From positions 186,001 through 250,000 of the forward strand of contig CAXXWF010000001.1 of the NCBI GenBank assembly GCA_963665865.2: a stretch of DNA of 64,000 bases, read 5' to 3'. Below are positions 9,141 through 17,849 of this stretch, one piece after another (position 1 is the stretch's first letter; each line of letters opens with the position of its first letter). The translations under genes were made by a program, and so were the position numbers. The notes beneath the pieces are model-generated. The model worked only from the letters and a program-made list of their open reading frames with translations, was not told the DNA's origin and made no database searches. Source of the DNA: PHAA01 sp963665865 (GTDB lineage Bacteria > Bacillota > Syntrophomonadia > Syntrophomonadales > Syntrophomonadaceae).

Positions 9141-9813
9141 TCAGAATCCGGTAGTATCGATTATCATTCCGACTCTAAATGAAGCTGACAGAATCGGAGC
9201 TCTTCTCGAAGAACTGCAGGATTTGTTGGCGGTTGAAATAATTATCAGTGACGGCGGCAGTACCGACCATACATTAGAAACATGTGCTGCTTATCCGGTA
9301 ATAGTGTGTACAGGAAGTGCTGGCCGGGGAAAGCAATTAAATCGTGGAGCGCAAGCGGCCAAGTCTGACATTCTGCTATTTTTACATGCTGATACTCACA
9401 TGCCACCCGAGCTTGTACCCCAGATGATTGAGGCTGTAAGGCTGGGTAAAATGTGGGGATGTGCTCGCTTGGCTTTTGATGATTCGGCTTTCTTTTTTAG
9501 GTGGTTGGCATTTATCTCTAATTGCCGGGCACGGTTATCAAGCAGTTGTTATGGCGACCAGGCCATGTTTTGCCAAAGGGATTTTTTCAGCAGCAACGGG
9601 ATGTTCCCTGAGACAGATTTTCTTGAGGATATAGCTTTTTCTCATAAAGTACGGCAAAGCCAGAGGGCCTTTGTATTGGCTGGAAAAGTAGTTACCAGTT
9701 CCCGTCGTTTCCGCTATGGAAGTCGGTGGAGAATGCTTGGGAAAATCCAGTTAATAAAATTGCTATTTTTCCTGGGGGTTAGCCCGGAACGACTCTATAC
9801 ATTGTACCGATAA
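9130..9813 (+). CDS. rSAM-associated glycosyltransferase (TIGR04283, transferase 2)
   Basis: A GT2-fold glycosyltransferase of 227 residues. It has the nucleotide-sugar motif SIIIPTLNEADRIG, ISDGGSTDHT, and the acceptor-side FLHADTHMP. The family partners with ArsS-type radical SAM proteins and is proposed to act in arsenosugar synthesis; that role is inferred from gene neighbourhoods. It starts at TTG 9130 behind GGGAGGGG and overlaps the previous stop. The transferase-1 partner follows after 16 bp. Confidence 0.85.
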   Translation: MIINQNPVVSIIIPTLNEADRIGALLEELQDLLAVEIIISDGGSTDHTLETCAAYPVIVCTGSAGRGKQLNRGAQAAKSDILLFLHADTHMPPELVPQMIEAVRLGKMWGCARLAFDDSAFFFRWLAFISNCRARLSSSCYGDQAMFCQRDFFSSNGMFPETDFLEDIAFSHKVRQSQRAFVLAGKVVTSSRRFRYGSRWRMLGKIQLIKLLFFLGVSPERLYTLYR

Positions 9814-9829
9814 CCTTAAGGAGGCCAGC

Positions 9830-10540
9830 ATGGATACCGCAGTGGTGATTATGAGCAAAATACCTTGGCCCGGATATTCCAACACCCGGTTGATACCAGC
9901 ACTTACTCCCCAGGAATGTGTCCTTTTCCATCGTTCCTGTTTGCAGGATATAGTTCAGATGGTAGCTACCGCGGGGTGGCCACTATATCTTTACTATTCA
10001 CAGCCAATTCCACGGGATGAAACGATGAATGAATGGCAAGACAATAGCTGGTGGGAATTGGATGAGGAGCTGTACTCGCATTTAATTATGCGAGTACAGT
10101 GTGGTCGAGACCTGGGCGAGCGGATGTATCGAGCAGCTCAGGAGATTTTGGGCGAACAGAAAGCAGTTTTATTTTTGGGGAGTGATTTACCTGATCTGCC
10201 TGCCGGGGTTCTAACTGAAGCTGTTGAAAAACTGGATCTGTATGATGTAGTGTTGGGACCGGCTGCGGATGGCGGCTATTACCTTTTTGGCATGAAAGAA
10301 GCTTATTCATTTCTGTTTGACGATATTTTATGGGGAAGCACTAAGGTATTGACGGAGACCCTGGAGAGGATAAAAAGAAACGGCTTAAGTTATACCCTGC
10401 TGATGACGGGACGGGATATCGATACCTGGGAGGATATGCTGGACTATTACCTGCGTGGACAAGAAAATATGGAGATACACAATCTGTATTCTTATAAAAT
10501 AGCCCAAAAAATAGTCGATAAACATAGGCAGCTAGAGTAG
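9830..10540 (+). CDS. rSAM-associated transferase 1 (TIGR04282, DUF2064)
   Basis: A 236-residue nucleotidyl/glycosyltransferase-like protein (CofC/DUF2064 fold) with MSKIPWPGYSNTRLIPAL at the N-terminus, LGSDLPDLPAGVL and GPAADGGYYLFGM. It pairs with the preceding TIGR04283 protein and with ArsS in many genomes. A good ribosome binding site (AAGGAGG) precedes ATG 9830. The precise reaction is unproven; sugar transfer in organoarsenical synthesis is the usual inference. Confidence 0.85.
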   Translation: MDTAVVIMSKIPWPGYSNTRLIPALTPQECVLFHRSCLQDIVQMVATAGWPLYLYYSQPIPRDETMNEWQDNSWWELDEELYSHLIMRVQCGRDLGERMYRAAQEILGEQKAVLFLGSDLPDLPAGVLTEAVEKLDLYDVVLGPAADGGYYLFGMKEAYSFLFDDILWGSTKVLTETLERIKRNGLSYTLLMTGRDIDTWEDMLDYYLRGQENMEIHNLYSYKIAQKIVDKHRQLE

Positions 10541-10615
10541 ACTCAAGCATGCTAACCAACAAAATTTTGGCCTCCGGTGCTTGTGGATAATTTAAAAAGG
10601 AGAGGTGATACCCTG

Positions 10616-11332
10616 GTGAAAACAGAGAGATGGTGGAATTCCTGGTGGTTCAAATTGGCTTTAATCATTATTCCGCTGGTTATGTACTTCGTGTTGCCGA
10701 TGTTTAGGGCAGCTATTAATCATGTCGTGGCAGTCTTGTCCACGCTTAATGTTGCTGCTACCCGGGATTATATACTGTCATTCGGGATTTGGGCTCCGAT
10801 TGTTTCCTTTTTCTTGATGATATTTCAATCAGTTGCGGCACCCTTACCAGCTTTTATCATAACCTTTGCCAATGCAGCTCTTTTTGGTTGGGTTAAGGGA
10901 GCAATCCTATCATGGACCAGTGCGATGGCGGGAGCAGCACTATGTTATGGCATTGCCCGCCTTTACGGCCGGGCAGTCGTAGAAAAAATGACTACCCGCA
11001 GAGCGCTAAAGGAAGTTGACCTCTTTTTTGAAAAGTATGGCAAATGGGCCATACTTATTGCTCGTTTATTGCCCTTTGTTTCTTTTGATATAGTAAGTTA
11101 TGCAGCTGGACTAACGGCCATGGGATTTTGGGAGTTTTTTTGGGCTACCGGAATTGGACAATTGCCTGCCACTTTGGTCTATTCCTATGTTGGCGGTATG
11201 TTAGTTGGTAGTGTACGAACTGTGGTATTTGGTCTACTGATTCTATTCTCCTTAACTGTCCTTATTTACCTGGGAAAACAAGTCTGGCAGGATAGAGGCA
11301 AATTAGATAAAGTAGCAGAAGAGCGGGAATAG
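10616..11332 (+). CDS. TVP38/TMEM64 family membrane protein
   Basis: About 238 residues with the VTT/SNARE-associated (DedA-like) domain. It shows an N-terminal hydrophobic helix, then PLPAFIITFANAALFGWVKG, ISW/TSAMAGAALCYGIARLYG, and a glycine-containing C-terminal helix pair ending GLLILFSLTVLIYLG. The start GTG 10616 is chosen because AGGAGAGGTGA precedes it. Proteins of this type often accompany ArsS clusters and may move the product or its lipid carrier; that is inference from context. Confidence 0.8.
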   Translation: MKTERWWNSWWFKLALIIIPLVMYFVLPMFRAAINHVVAVLSTLNVAATRDYILSFGIWAPIVSFFLMIFQSVAAPLPAFIITFANAALFGWVKGAILSWTSAMAGAALCYGIARLYGRAVVEKMTTRRALKEVDLFFEKYGKWAILIARLLPFVSFDIVSYAAGLTAMGFWEFFWATGIGQLPATLVYSYVGGMLVGSVRTVVFGLLILFSLTVLIYLGKQVWQDRGKLDKVAEERE

Positions 11333-11381
11333 TTTACGGATTAAGAGCCCTGCAATTAATTAAGAGTAAAGAGAGAACATT

Positions 11382-12392
11382 ATGAAATTAGAAGATAGCA
11401 GTGTTTACCCGATTCAATACTTGAACGATATAACGGGCCTTGAACCATTTGTGGATAGAATTAAGGATACGGAATTTTATCCTCTAAGGAGCGCCGGAAC
11501 CCTTAATACTATGCAGGTTAATGTAGGCAAGGTCTGCAATTTAATGTGCAAACACTGTCATGTAGAAGCCGGCCCGCACCGCACCGAATCCATGAACAAG
11601 GATACTATGGCCCAATGCCTCGCTATCCTAGCTGACAATGATATTCCCATCCTTGATATTACCGGTGGAGCCCCGGAATTAAACCCTAATTTATCCTGGT
11701 TCATCAAGGAAGCCAGGCAAATAGGATGTCATGTAATGGTCAGAACCAATCTAACTATTTTGGGAACCGAGAAATACTCCAATCTGTCAGAATTCTATGC
11801 AGATCATAATATCGAGATCATATCTTCATTGCCGTGTTACACCGAAGAAAATACTGACGGGCAGCGTGGAGCCGGAGTATTCCTGAGCTCAATCGCCGTG
11901 CTGCTAAGGCTGAATCAACTGGGATATGGTAAGCAAGATGGGTGTTTAAAACTTGACCTGGTTTATAACCCGGGCGGTGCTTTCTTACCTCCATCGCAAC
12001 AGGCCCTGGAAGCTGATTACCGTAGCACGTTATTTAATCAATACGGAATCAATTTTAATAACCTTTACACAATGACCAATGTTCCAGTGGGACGGTTTTT
12101 GGATTTCCTTAATGATTCAGGCAGTTTGCAGATATATATGCAACATTTGGCTAGCAAATTCAATCCCTCAACCGTAAGTGAGGTCATGTGCCGTGAGCAA
12201 ATTTCGGTAGGTTGGGATGGACAGATTTATGATTGCGATTTTAACCAGATGCTGGGTTTGAATTGCCTGTGCAGTCACATTAAAGATTTCAGCTTGGAAA
12301 CATTTTTAAAACGCGGAATACTGCTTGGCAATCACTGTTACGCTTGTACAGCCGGTGCTGGTTCAAGTTGTGGAGGAGCATCCATCGTTTAA
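11382..12392 (+). CDS. arsS: Arsenosugar biosynthesis radical SAM protein ArsS
   Basis: A radical SAM/Cys-rich-domain protein (TIGR04167 type), 336 residues. The SAM cluster cysteines are Cys52, Cys56 and Cys59 in KVCNLMCKHCHVEAGPHR. The C-terminal Cys-rich half ends in CYACTAGAGSSCGGA, the family signature (some homologs use selenocysteine there; this one has Cys). ArsS-type enzymes are linked to adding the adenosyl-derived moiety to dimethylarsenite; an arsM in this window (23954) could supply methylated arsenic. It is the last gene of the arsenosugar-type run. Confidence 0.9.
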   Translation: MKLEDSSVYPIQYLNDITGLEPFVDRIKDTEFYPLRSAGTLNTMQVNVGKVCNLMCKHCHVEAGPHRTESMNKDTMAQCLAILADNDIPILDITGGAPELNPNLSWFIKEARQIGCHVMVRTNLTILGTEKYSNLSEFYADHNIEIISSLPCYTEENTDGQRGAGVFLSSIAVLLRLNQLGYGKQDGCLKLDLVYNPGGAFLPPSQQALEADYRSTLFNQYGINFNNLYTMTNVPVGRFLDFLNDSGSLQIYMQHLASKFNPSTVSEVMCREQISVGWDGQIYDCDFNQMLGLNCLCSHIKDFSLETFLKRGILLGNHCYACTAGAGSSCGGASIV

Positions 12393-12473
12393 AAAATTGA
12401 TATTAATGAAAATCACCCTACGGAAGGAAAGTCAGGGCTATTGTAACTTTTGCTTTTTATTTATGGGCTGGTA

Positions 12474-12502
12474 TTGACATGTTTCGAACTTGATATTATA
12501 TT
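12474..12502 (+). promoter_or_regulatory. Sigma-A promoter of the DUF4418/ABC unit
   Basis: TTGACA at 12474-12479 and TATATT at 12497-12502, with a 17-base spacer, lie about 120 bp before the DUF4418 gene in an otherwise featureless AT-rich gap. Confidence 0.6.
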
Positions 12503-12623
12503 ATAGTAAACAAATAAGAATAGTAGGAATAAAATCTATAGAAAGGCGACAATTGGATAAGTAGATGGTTAAAATTCTTCAGTAGAGACGTTGAAATCAA
12601 TAAAAATGGGAGGTCAATCTAAA

Positions 12624-13049
12624 ATGTTTAAAAGCTACTCGAAAATATTGGGTGTTCTGGCAATAATCATAGGGGGGTTAATTGCCCTAACGCCTCATTA
12701 TATTGCCCAGCCCTGCCCGAGCCTTCTGGAATTGAAATCGGGCATGATGGTACATATGGTCTGCTATTGGAGTGGGCAGGCAGCAACAGTTATAGGAATC
12801 CTGGTTCTGTTAGTCGGGGTTTTGCAGGTAATAGCCAAAAATGGAGAAACCACGAGGTATTTGAGTATCGTTCAGGCTTTGCTGGGCATATCTCTGTTTT
12901 TTATTCCCAAATCGTATGTTATTGGCATTTGCGGCATGGGCATGGCGGCCTGTCACCACATGGCGTCAACCCTAACCGTCCTTTCTCTGGTGCTTCTTGC
13001 TACAAGTCTGGTAAACATATTTTGGGCGAGAGGTCTTTCGAATTCTTAA
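12624..13049 (+). CDS. DUF4418 family membrane protein
   Basis: A 141-residue protein with four hydrophobic segments and conserved cysteines between them (QPCPS, HMVCYWSG, GICGMGMAACHH). This matches DUF4418, a family nearly always found beside MacB/FtsX-type ABC transporters in anaerobes. The start ATG 12624 follows GGGAGGT. The permease begins 48 bp downstream. Function unknown; the paired Cys/His residues suggest metal or heme contact, but that is speculation. Confidence 0.75.
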   Translation: MFKSYSKILGVLAIIIGGLIALTPHYIAQPCPSLLELKSGMMVHMVCYWSGQAATVIGILVLLVGVLQVIAKNGETTRYLSIVQALLGISLFFIPKSYVIGICGMGMAACHHMASTLTVLSLVLLATSLVNIFWARGLSNS

Positions 13050-13097
13050 CCCAATTGAAATTCAAACCGGGGCGGGCCTTAGAGAAAGGGGAACATT

Positions 13098-14306
13098 ATG
13101 TTTCGAATTGTTTGGAACAACCTGCTGCGTCGCAGGTTTCATTCCATTCTAATATTGGCTTCTGTGGGTATTGCCATGGCAGTAATGTATTCATCACTTA
13201 TTATGGTGCTAGGCGTTACCCAGGGAATTAAAGGCAGCATCAACCGAATGGGTGCGGATATTGTTGTCATTCCTCGTACTGGAGAGGCTTCGGTAACTGA
13301 ACAGATATTGTTTTCTGGTCGGCCCGTCAACGAATATATGGATAAAGAAGTAGTTCAAAAGGTTAAAGAAATACCGGGAGTTGAGAAGGTCTCAGCTCAG
13401 TTCTTTACCCAGACCCTGAATGAATCTTGCTGCAGCCTGGGCAATGTTAGCAGGATCGTGGGCTTCGACCCAGAAACTGATTTTGTTCTGAAACCTTTGT
13501 TGGGAACTATCCCAGATTTGGACGGGCCGCTGCAGAAAGATCAAATTATTGTCGGTGGTCTAACCAATATACCTCTGGGGGGAAAGATATTAGTCTTGGG
13601 CGAGGTCTTCAATGTCGTAGGCCAATTGCAGGCGGTTGGCGGAGGAACAGATACCACTTTGTTTGTATCCATCGACCAGGCCAGATCCCTGGCGACCAGC
13701 AGCGATGCTCTGCAGCATTACTGGGAGAACGGCAAAAAACCAAACCAACTGGTATCTGCAGTACTGGTCAAAGTCAATAACCCGAATGATATCCAGAGTG
13801 TGGTAACCCGTATAAACGACATTGAGAGGGTTGAGACGGCAACTCCCTCCGAGGTTTTGCGTACCTCCATAGGTCAGTTGTCGATTTTATCGAGAGCAAT
13901 TGGTGCAATGGCCTTAGTACTATGGGTTCTGGTTTTCCTAGGATTGGCGAGCCGGTTTGCTACATTTGTGGTCGAAAGAAAAATGGAGTTTGGGCTTCTG
14001 CGCGCCCTGGGAGCACGACATAGTGATATTTTCAAAATAGTAATCGGGGAAGCACTTTTGACCACCTTAGCGGGAGGCCTAATTGGGCTCATTGCGGGAT
14101 ACCTTCTGGTGGTTTGGGGTTCTGCTTGGATTAGCCAAGCAACTATCTACCCATTCTTGCTGCCATCATGGAAAAGCATGGGGGCAGTTGCGGCGATAGC
14201 TCTAGCTGTGTCTGTTCTAGCAGGATTACTGGCCTCCTGGTATCCAGCCTACCGATGCGCTAAGCTGGATCCCGTTCAGGCTATCAGCCAAGGTGAACTG
14301 GAGTAG
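13098..14306 (+). CDS. ABC transporter permease (MacB/FtsX type)
   Basis: A 402-residue permease with an N-terminal membrane helix, a large extracytoplasmic MacB-PCD-like domain (roughly residues 45-250) and three C-terminal helices carrying the FtsX motif ERKMEFGLLRALGAR. The end of the protein, YPAYRCAKLDPVQAI, is typical of this family. It works with the ATPase encoded immediately downstream. The substrate is unknown; these systems are mechanotransmitters or lipoprotein/small-molecule exporters. Confidence 0.88.
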   Translation: MFRIVWNNLLRRRFHSILILASVGIAMAVMYSSLIMVLGVTQGIKGSINRMGADIVVIPRTGEASVTEQILFSGRPVNEYMDKEVVQKVKEIPGVEKVSAQFFTQTLNESCCSLGNVSRIVGFDPETDFVLKPLLGTIPDLDGPLQKDQIIVGGLTNIPLGGKILVLGEVFNVVGQLQAVGGGTDTTLFVSIDQARSLATSSDALQHYWENGKKPNQLVSAVLVKVNNPNDIQSVVTRINDIERVETATPSEVLRTSIGQLSILSRAIGAMALVLWVLVFLGLASRFATFVVERKMEFGLLRALGARHSDIFKIVIGEALLTTLAGGLIGLIAGYLLVVWGSAWISQATIYPFLLPSWKSMGAVAAIALAVSVLAGLLASWYPAYRCAKLDPVQAISQGELE

Positions 14307-14316
14307 GAGGATGAAA

Positions 14317-14997
14317 ATGATGATTGAGTTTAACCAGGTAAGTATGTCTTATACCCAAAGAGAAAGAATTGAAGTTCTAAAAGCAGTAGATTTCAAAATA
14401 GCTGCCGGGGAATGGGTCTCAATTGTAGGACCATCAGGTTGCGGGAAAACTACCTTCTTGAATCTGGCCGGGTGTTTACTCAAGCCAACTTCAGGCCGGG
14501 TCAGCATAGAAGGTATCGATACCGGAGATTTGAAGGATCATGAGCTTGCCGAAATCCGCAATCGCAAGATCGGCTTTATTTTCCAGGGATCATATCTCCT
14601 TCCGCCTCTTACCCTATTGGAGAATGTCCTGGTCCCCACTTTCTTCTCGCGCCCGCCCAAGGAGAAAAAGGCTGATGTTACAGAAAGGGCCCGTAAGCTT
14701 CTAGCCCAGTTCGGGTTGGCCGATCGTTTTAACAGCTTACCCCATGAGCTTAGCCAGGGCCAAAAGAGACGAGTCGCTATTGCGCGTGCGCTCATTAACG
14801 AGCCCCGTATAATACTGGCTGATGAGCCAACCAACGACCTCGATCCTGAGCGGGCGCGTCAAATCGCTGCAGAATTGAGTCGCCTTAACCGGCAAGGACT
14901 AACCCTCCTGACCGTTACCCACAATCCGGAACTTTCTACTCTGGCAGGCCGACAGTACCGAATCGATGACGGTAAACTCCGCGCCATTCTTGATTAG
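14317..14997 (+). CDS. ABC transporter ATP-binding protein (LolD/MacB type)
   Basis: About 226 residues with Walker A GPSGCGKTT, signature LSQGQKRR (a variant of LSGGQ), and Walker B IILADEPTNDLDPE. It pairs with the MacB-like permease, whose stop codon overlaps the upstream region of this gene. ATG 14317 is preferred, six bases behind TAGGAGG; ATG 14320 is also possible. Its stop overlaps the end of the convergent arsA gene by a few bases. Confidence 0.88.
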   Translation: MMIEFNQVSMSYTQRERIEVLKAVDFKIAAGEWVSIVGPSGCGKTTFLNLAGCLLKPTSGRVSIEGIDTGDLKDHELAEIRNRKIGFIFQGSYLLPPLTLLENVLVPTFFSRPPKEKKADVTERARKLLAQFGLADRFNSLPHELSQGQKRRVAIARALINEPRIILADEPTNDLDPERARQIAAELSRLNRQGLTLLTVTHNPELSTLAGRQYRIDDGKLRAILD

Positions 14998-16736
14998 TTT
15001 AATAGTTCTAGAAGTGTTTCTCCCTTAAGCTCTTCGGCTTTCCATTCTATTACTGCAAAATGACCATTAGATATCTCATTAACTTTATTAATCCAGGCAA
15101 TTTCATGGCTGGCTTTAGCTTTTAAAACTGCATTAGTGGTTTTGGTAGCATAAAGACTTGAATTGATAACCCACCATTTGGTACTGATACCGGCTCGTTT
15201 TAAGTCTTCTTCTAGTCTCATTGCTTCATGCACAGGGGTTGTCTCTGCTAAAGTCACGATTATAACTTCAGTATCATCAGCGTTTCTAAGCGTAGGTAAA
15301 AGGTTTTTAACTGATTCCGGGATGTCTCCTTGGGAACGCTGTATTTCCCGATGGTAGCTTAGCGTTGAGTCCAAAAGCAGTAAGGTATGTCCGGTGGGAG
15401 CGGTATCAATGACCACAACTTCATGTTCCGACTTTTCAACTATTTGGGCAAAAGCTCTAAATACCGCAATTTCCTGCGTACATGGAGATCTTAAATCTTC
15501 TTCAACATAGGCAATGTCTTCATCACCCATGGTTTCCCGAGCCTTGTTTAAAACTTCTTCTTTATACTTTTCCAGCTCTTGCTTGGCATCAATACTGCTC
15601 ATAGTAATGCCATAGGTTTCATCTATTACAAATTTAATATGAGCGGCCGGGTCGGTGGTGGTAAGATGCACTTTCTTGCCCCTCTTAGCCAGACCTAAGG
15701 CAATAGCAGCTGCAATTGTAGTCTTGCCTACACCGCCCTTACCCATGGTGAAAATAACCTTCTTACTGGAATTGTACAAATCATCTACAACCGTTTTGAG
15801 AGTCTGTAATTCAGCCACATCTAATTTATCATTACTGTACTCAATAATATCTTCTTTTAGAAATGCTCTAAGATTCGCAAGTCCTGTTACATTATACGGT
15901 CGCAGCGGGATTGCAAATGCGGTTAAATCTCTTAGATGCTGCGGCATATCTTTAAGAGCATTTTGTTGCTTGTTAAAAATATTTTGCGATAAAGTGTCAT
16001 CAAAATTATTAAGCATACCATTGATAACCAGAACTTGATTGTTCACGCCCAGATCCTGTAATTCGTGGGATGCTCTTTCTGCCTCTCTTAGTGAGCCTAT
16101 TTCCGGACGTGAAACCAGGACCAGAGTGGTCAGGTCCTTATCGGCCAATGTTGTTACGGCATGCTTATAGATGTCTTTTCTGCTCTCCAGACCAGCTAAT
16201 TGTCCTAAGCAAGATGCTCCGTGAGTACTTTCGCTAATGAAGTTACTCCACGCTGAGGGAAGCTGCAGCATCCTAAGGGTATGCCCGGTGGGTGCGGTAT
16301 CAAAGATGATGTGGTCATACTCTAGCTGAACTTTTTCATCGGTAATAAAGTTCGAGAACTCATTGAAGGCTGCTATTTCAACTGTACAAGAACCCGAAAG
16401 TTGTTCTTCCATATTTTGAATTACTGCTTCAGGAAGCTTACCGCGATATGGTCCTACCACACTTTCCTTATATTCTTGAGCTGCTTCTTCAGGTTCAAAA
16501 TTGGCAACGATAAGATTGGGGACTTCCTTAATTTGAATACCTTTGTTGTCCAAGTCGATATTAAATACATCCTGTAAATTTGAGGCTGGATCAGTACTGA
16601 CAAGCATTATTTTTTTACCTTGATCAGCCAAGGTCATCGCAGTTGCACAGGCTATGGAAGTCTTGCCAACCCCACCTTTGCCTGTGAAGAACAAATATTT
16701 TGTCAATTTTATTTCGCTCAAATTGAAACTTTTCAT
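14994..16736 (-). CDS. arsA: Arsenite-transporting ATPase ArsA
   Basis: A 580-residue tandem ATPase of the ArsA/GET3 family. Two P-loops, both GKGGVGKT-type, mark the A1 and A2 halves (near residues 20 and 335), and each half has a TAPTGHTL-type motif. Cysteines after each half's DTAPTGHTLRML region could form the As(III) site. It energises arsenite extrusion. ATG 16736 is chosen because AAAGGAG precedes it. It is the last gene of the arsR-acr3-arsC-arsD-arsA operon. Confidence 0.94.
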   Translation of the reverse strand: MKSFNLSEIKLTKYLFFTGKGGVGKTSIACATAMTLADQGKKIMLVSTDPASNLQDVFNIDLDNKGIQIKEVPNLIVANFEPEEAAQEYKESVVGPYRGKLPEAVIQNMEEQLSGSCTVEIAAFNEFSNFITDEKVQLEYDHIIFDTAPTGHTLRMLQLPSAWSNFISESTHGASCLGQLAGLESRKDIYKHAVTTLADKDLTTLVLVSRPEIGSLREAERASHELQDLGVNNQVLVINGMLNNFDDTLSQNIFNKQQNALKDMPQHLRDLTAFAIPLRPYNVTGLANLRAFLKEDIIEYSNDKLDVAELQTLKTVVDDLYNSSKKVIFTMGKGGVGKTTIAAAIALGLAKRGKKVHLTTTDPAAHIKFVIDETYGITMSSIDAKQELEKYKEEVLNKARETMGDEDIAYVEEDLRSPCTQEIAVFRAFAQIVEKSEHEVVVIDTAPTGHTLLLLDSTLSYHREIQRSQGDIPESVKNLLPTLRNADDTEVIIVTLAETTPVHEAMRLEEDLKRAGISTKWWVINSSLYATKTTNAVLKAKASHEIAWINKVNEISNGHFAVIEWKAEELKGETLLELLN

Positions 16737-16757
16737 GTTAAGACTCCTTTGCAATAA

Positions 16758-17129
16758 TTAACAACATCCACCGTCACAGCCGCAGCCGTTTAATTCAATC
16801 TTTATTGCGCTCTTGATAAAATCTGCCGGGATATCCAGCATTGCAGCAAATTCTTCATTGGTGGGATAGGCTCTAGTTTTCACTACTTGGTTATCGACAA
16901 TTGTTACTGGTAAGACATCTACACCCTCACTATTCAGCAAATCATTAATAACCTTATTCTCTACAAAGATGCCAGGGTTATTGGAAAGATTGTGTCTATC
17001 GACCACTATGCCTTGTCTTTGCAGATTATTTAGAACCGTTGATACTCTTAATAATTCTGGATCTATACCTGGCCCGCAAACCCCTGTTGAACAACACATG
17101 GCCGGATCGAAAATAATCATTTTTTTCAT
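16758..17129 (-). CDS. arsD: Arsenic metallochaperone ArsD
   Basis: A 123-residue chaperone that hands As(III)/Sb(III) to ArsA and weakly represses the operon. The vicinal pair and third ligand appear in MCCSTGVCG, the classic Cys12-Cys13-Cys18 arrangement, and a Cys-rich tail ends in CGCDGGCC. ATG 17129 is used because AGGAG lies nine bases before it. arsA starts 21 bp downstream. Confidence 0.93.
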   Translation of the reverse strand: MKKMIIFDPAMCCSTGVCGPGIDPELLRVSTVLNNLQRQGIVVDRHNLSNNPGIFVENKVINDLLNSEGVDVLPVTIVDNQVVKTRAYPTNEEFAAMLDIPADFIKSAIKIELNGCGCDGGCC

Positions 17130-17185
17130 AATCTCCATCTCCTTTGATTATTAGCCTTATTTACCATAAGGTTTTTACTTAGTAC

Positions 17186-17287
17186 GAAAATAACGTTCGT
17201 GTCATCCTGAGTGCAACGAAGGATCTCCTCCGGAGAATACCATATTCGGCGATAAGATCCTTCACTTTGTTCAGGATGACATTACTG
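17186..17287. repeat. 102-bp palindromic repeat, copy 1
   Basis: An imperfect inverted repeat: the left arm GTCATCCTGAGTGCAACGA pairs with the right arm TCACTTTGTTCAGGATGAC. A near-identical 102-bp copy is at 29739-29840 and a fragment is near 49382. This copy sits inside the ars operon, between arsC and arsD. It is likely a REP/MITE-type element. Confidence 0.8.
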
Positions 17288-17299
17288 CTGCAATAATTA

Positions 17300-17722
17300 C
17301 TAAATAAGTTCGGTGGCAACAGCCTCCTCGATCCAAAGCCTAATCTCATCGCGAACCCTTTCGAATTCGCCCAGGATAGCCTCGTCACTGCCGGTAGCCG
17401 CTGCTGGATCACTGAAGCTATGGTGAAGTAGAACTTTCGCATTCGGGAAATATGGGCAGCTTTCTTTGGCACTGTCGCAAACCGTGACGGCATAATCAAT
17501 GTCTATGTCCATAAACTCATCAATGCTTTTGGAACGATGGCCGCTGATATCAATTCCAGCCTTTTTCATCGCTGCAATGGCAAAGGGATTGACGCGGAAG
17601 GGATTTGTACCGGCACTAAAGACCTCAAAGCGATCACCATACATGAACCTCAAGAGGCCTTCGGCCATTTGTGAGCGAGCTGAGTTCTGGGTGCAAATAA
17701 ATAACAACTTCTTCTTATCCAT
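17300..17722 (-). CDS. arsC: Arsenate reductase, thioredoxin-coupled
   Basis: A low-molecular-weight phosphatase-fold ArsC of 140 residues that reduces As(V) to As(III). The phosphate-binding loop CTQNSARS (Cys10 of the chosen start) and the redox cysteine pair in VCDSAKESCPYFP match the thioredoxin-coupled type of Staphylococcus/Bacillus ArsC. ATG 17722 follows AGGAGG. It lies in the ars operon; a 102-bp palindrome separates it from arsD. Confidence 0.92.
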   Translation of the reverse strand: MDKKKLLFICTQNSARSQMAEGLLRFMYGDRFEVFSAGTNPFRVNPFAIAAMKKAGIDISGHRSKSIDEFMDIDIDYAVTVCDSAKESCPYFPNAKVLLHHSFSDPAAATGSDEAILGEFERVRDEIRLWIEEAVATELI

Positions 17723-17849
17723 GTTAAGCCTCCTAGCCATTACAATAAGTAATCTTGTCGCCCAAATTGTTCGTTAATAAAGTAGGAGAGTTACTTTAAA
17801 ACTGTAAAAAAGGTTGTTATATCAATCGCTGTTATTTACCTTAGAACAA

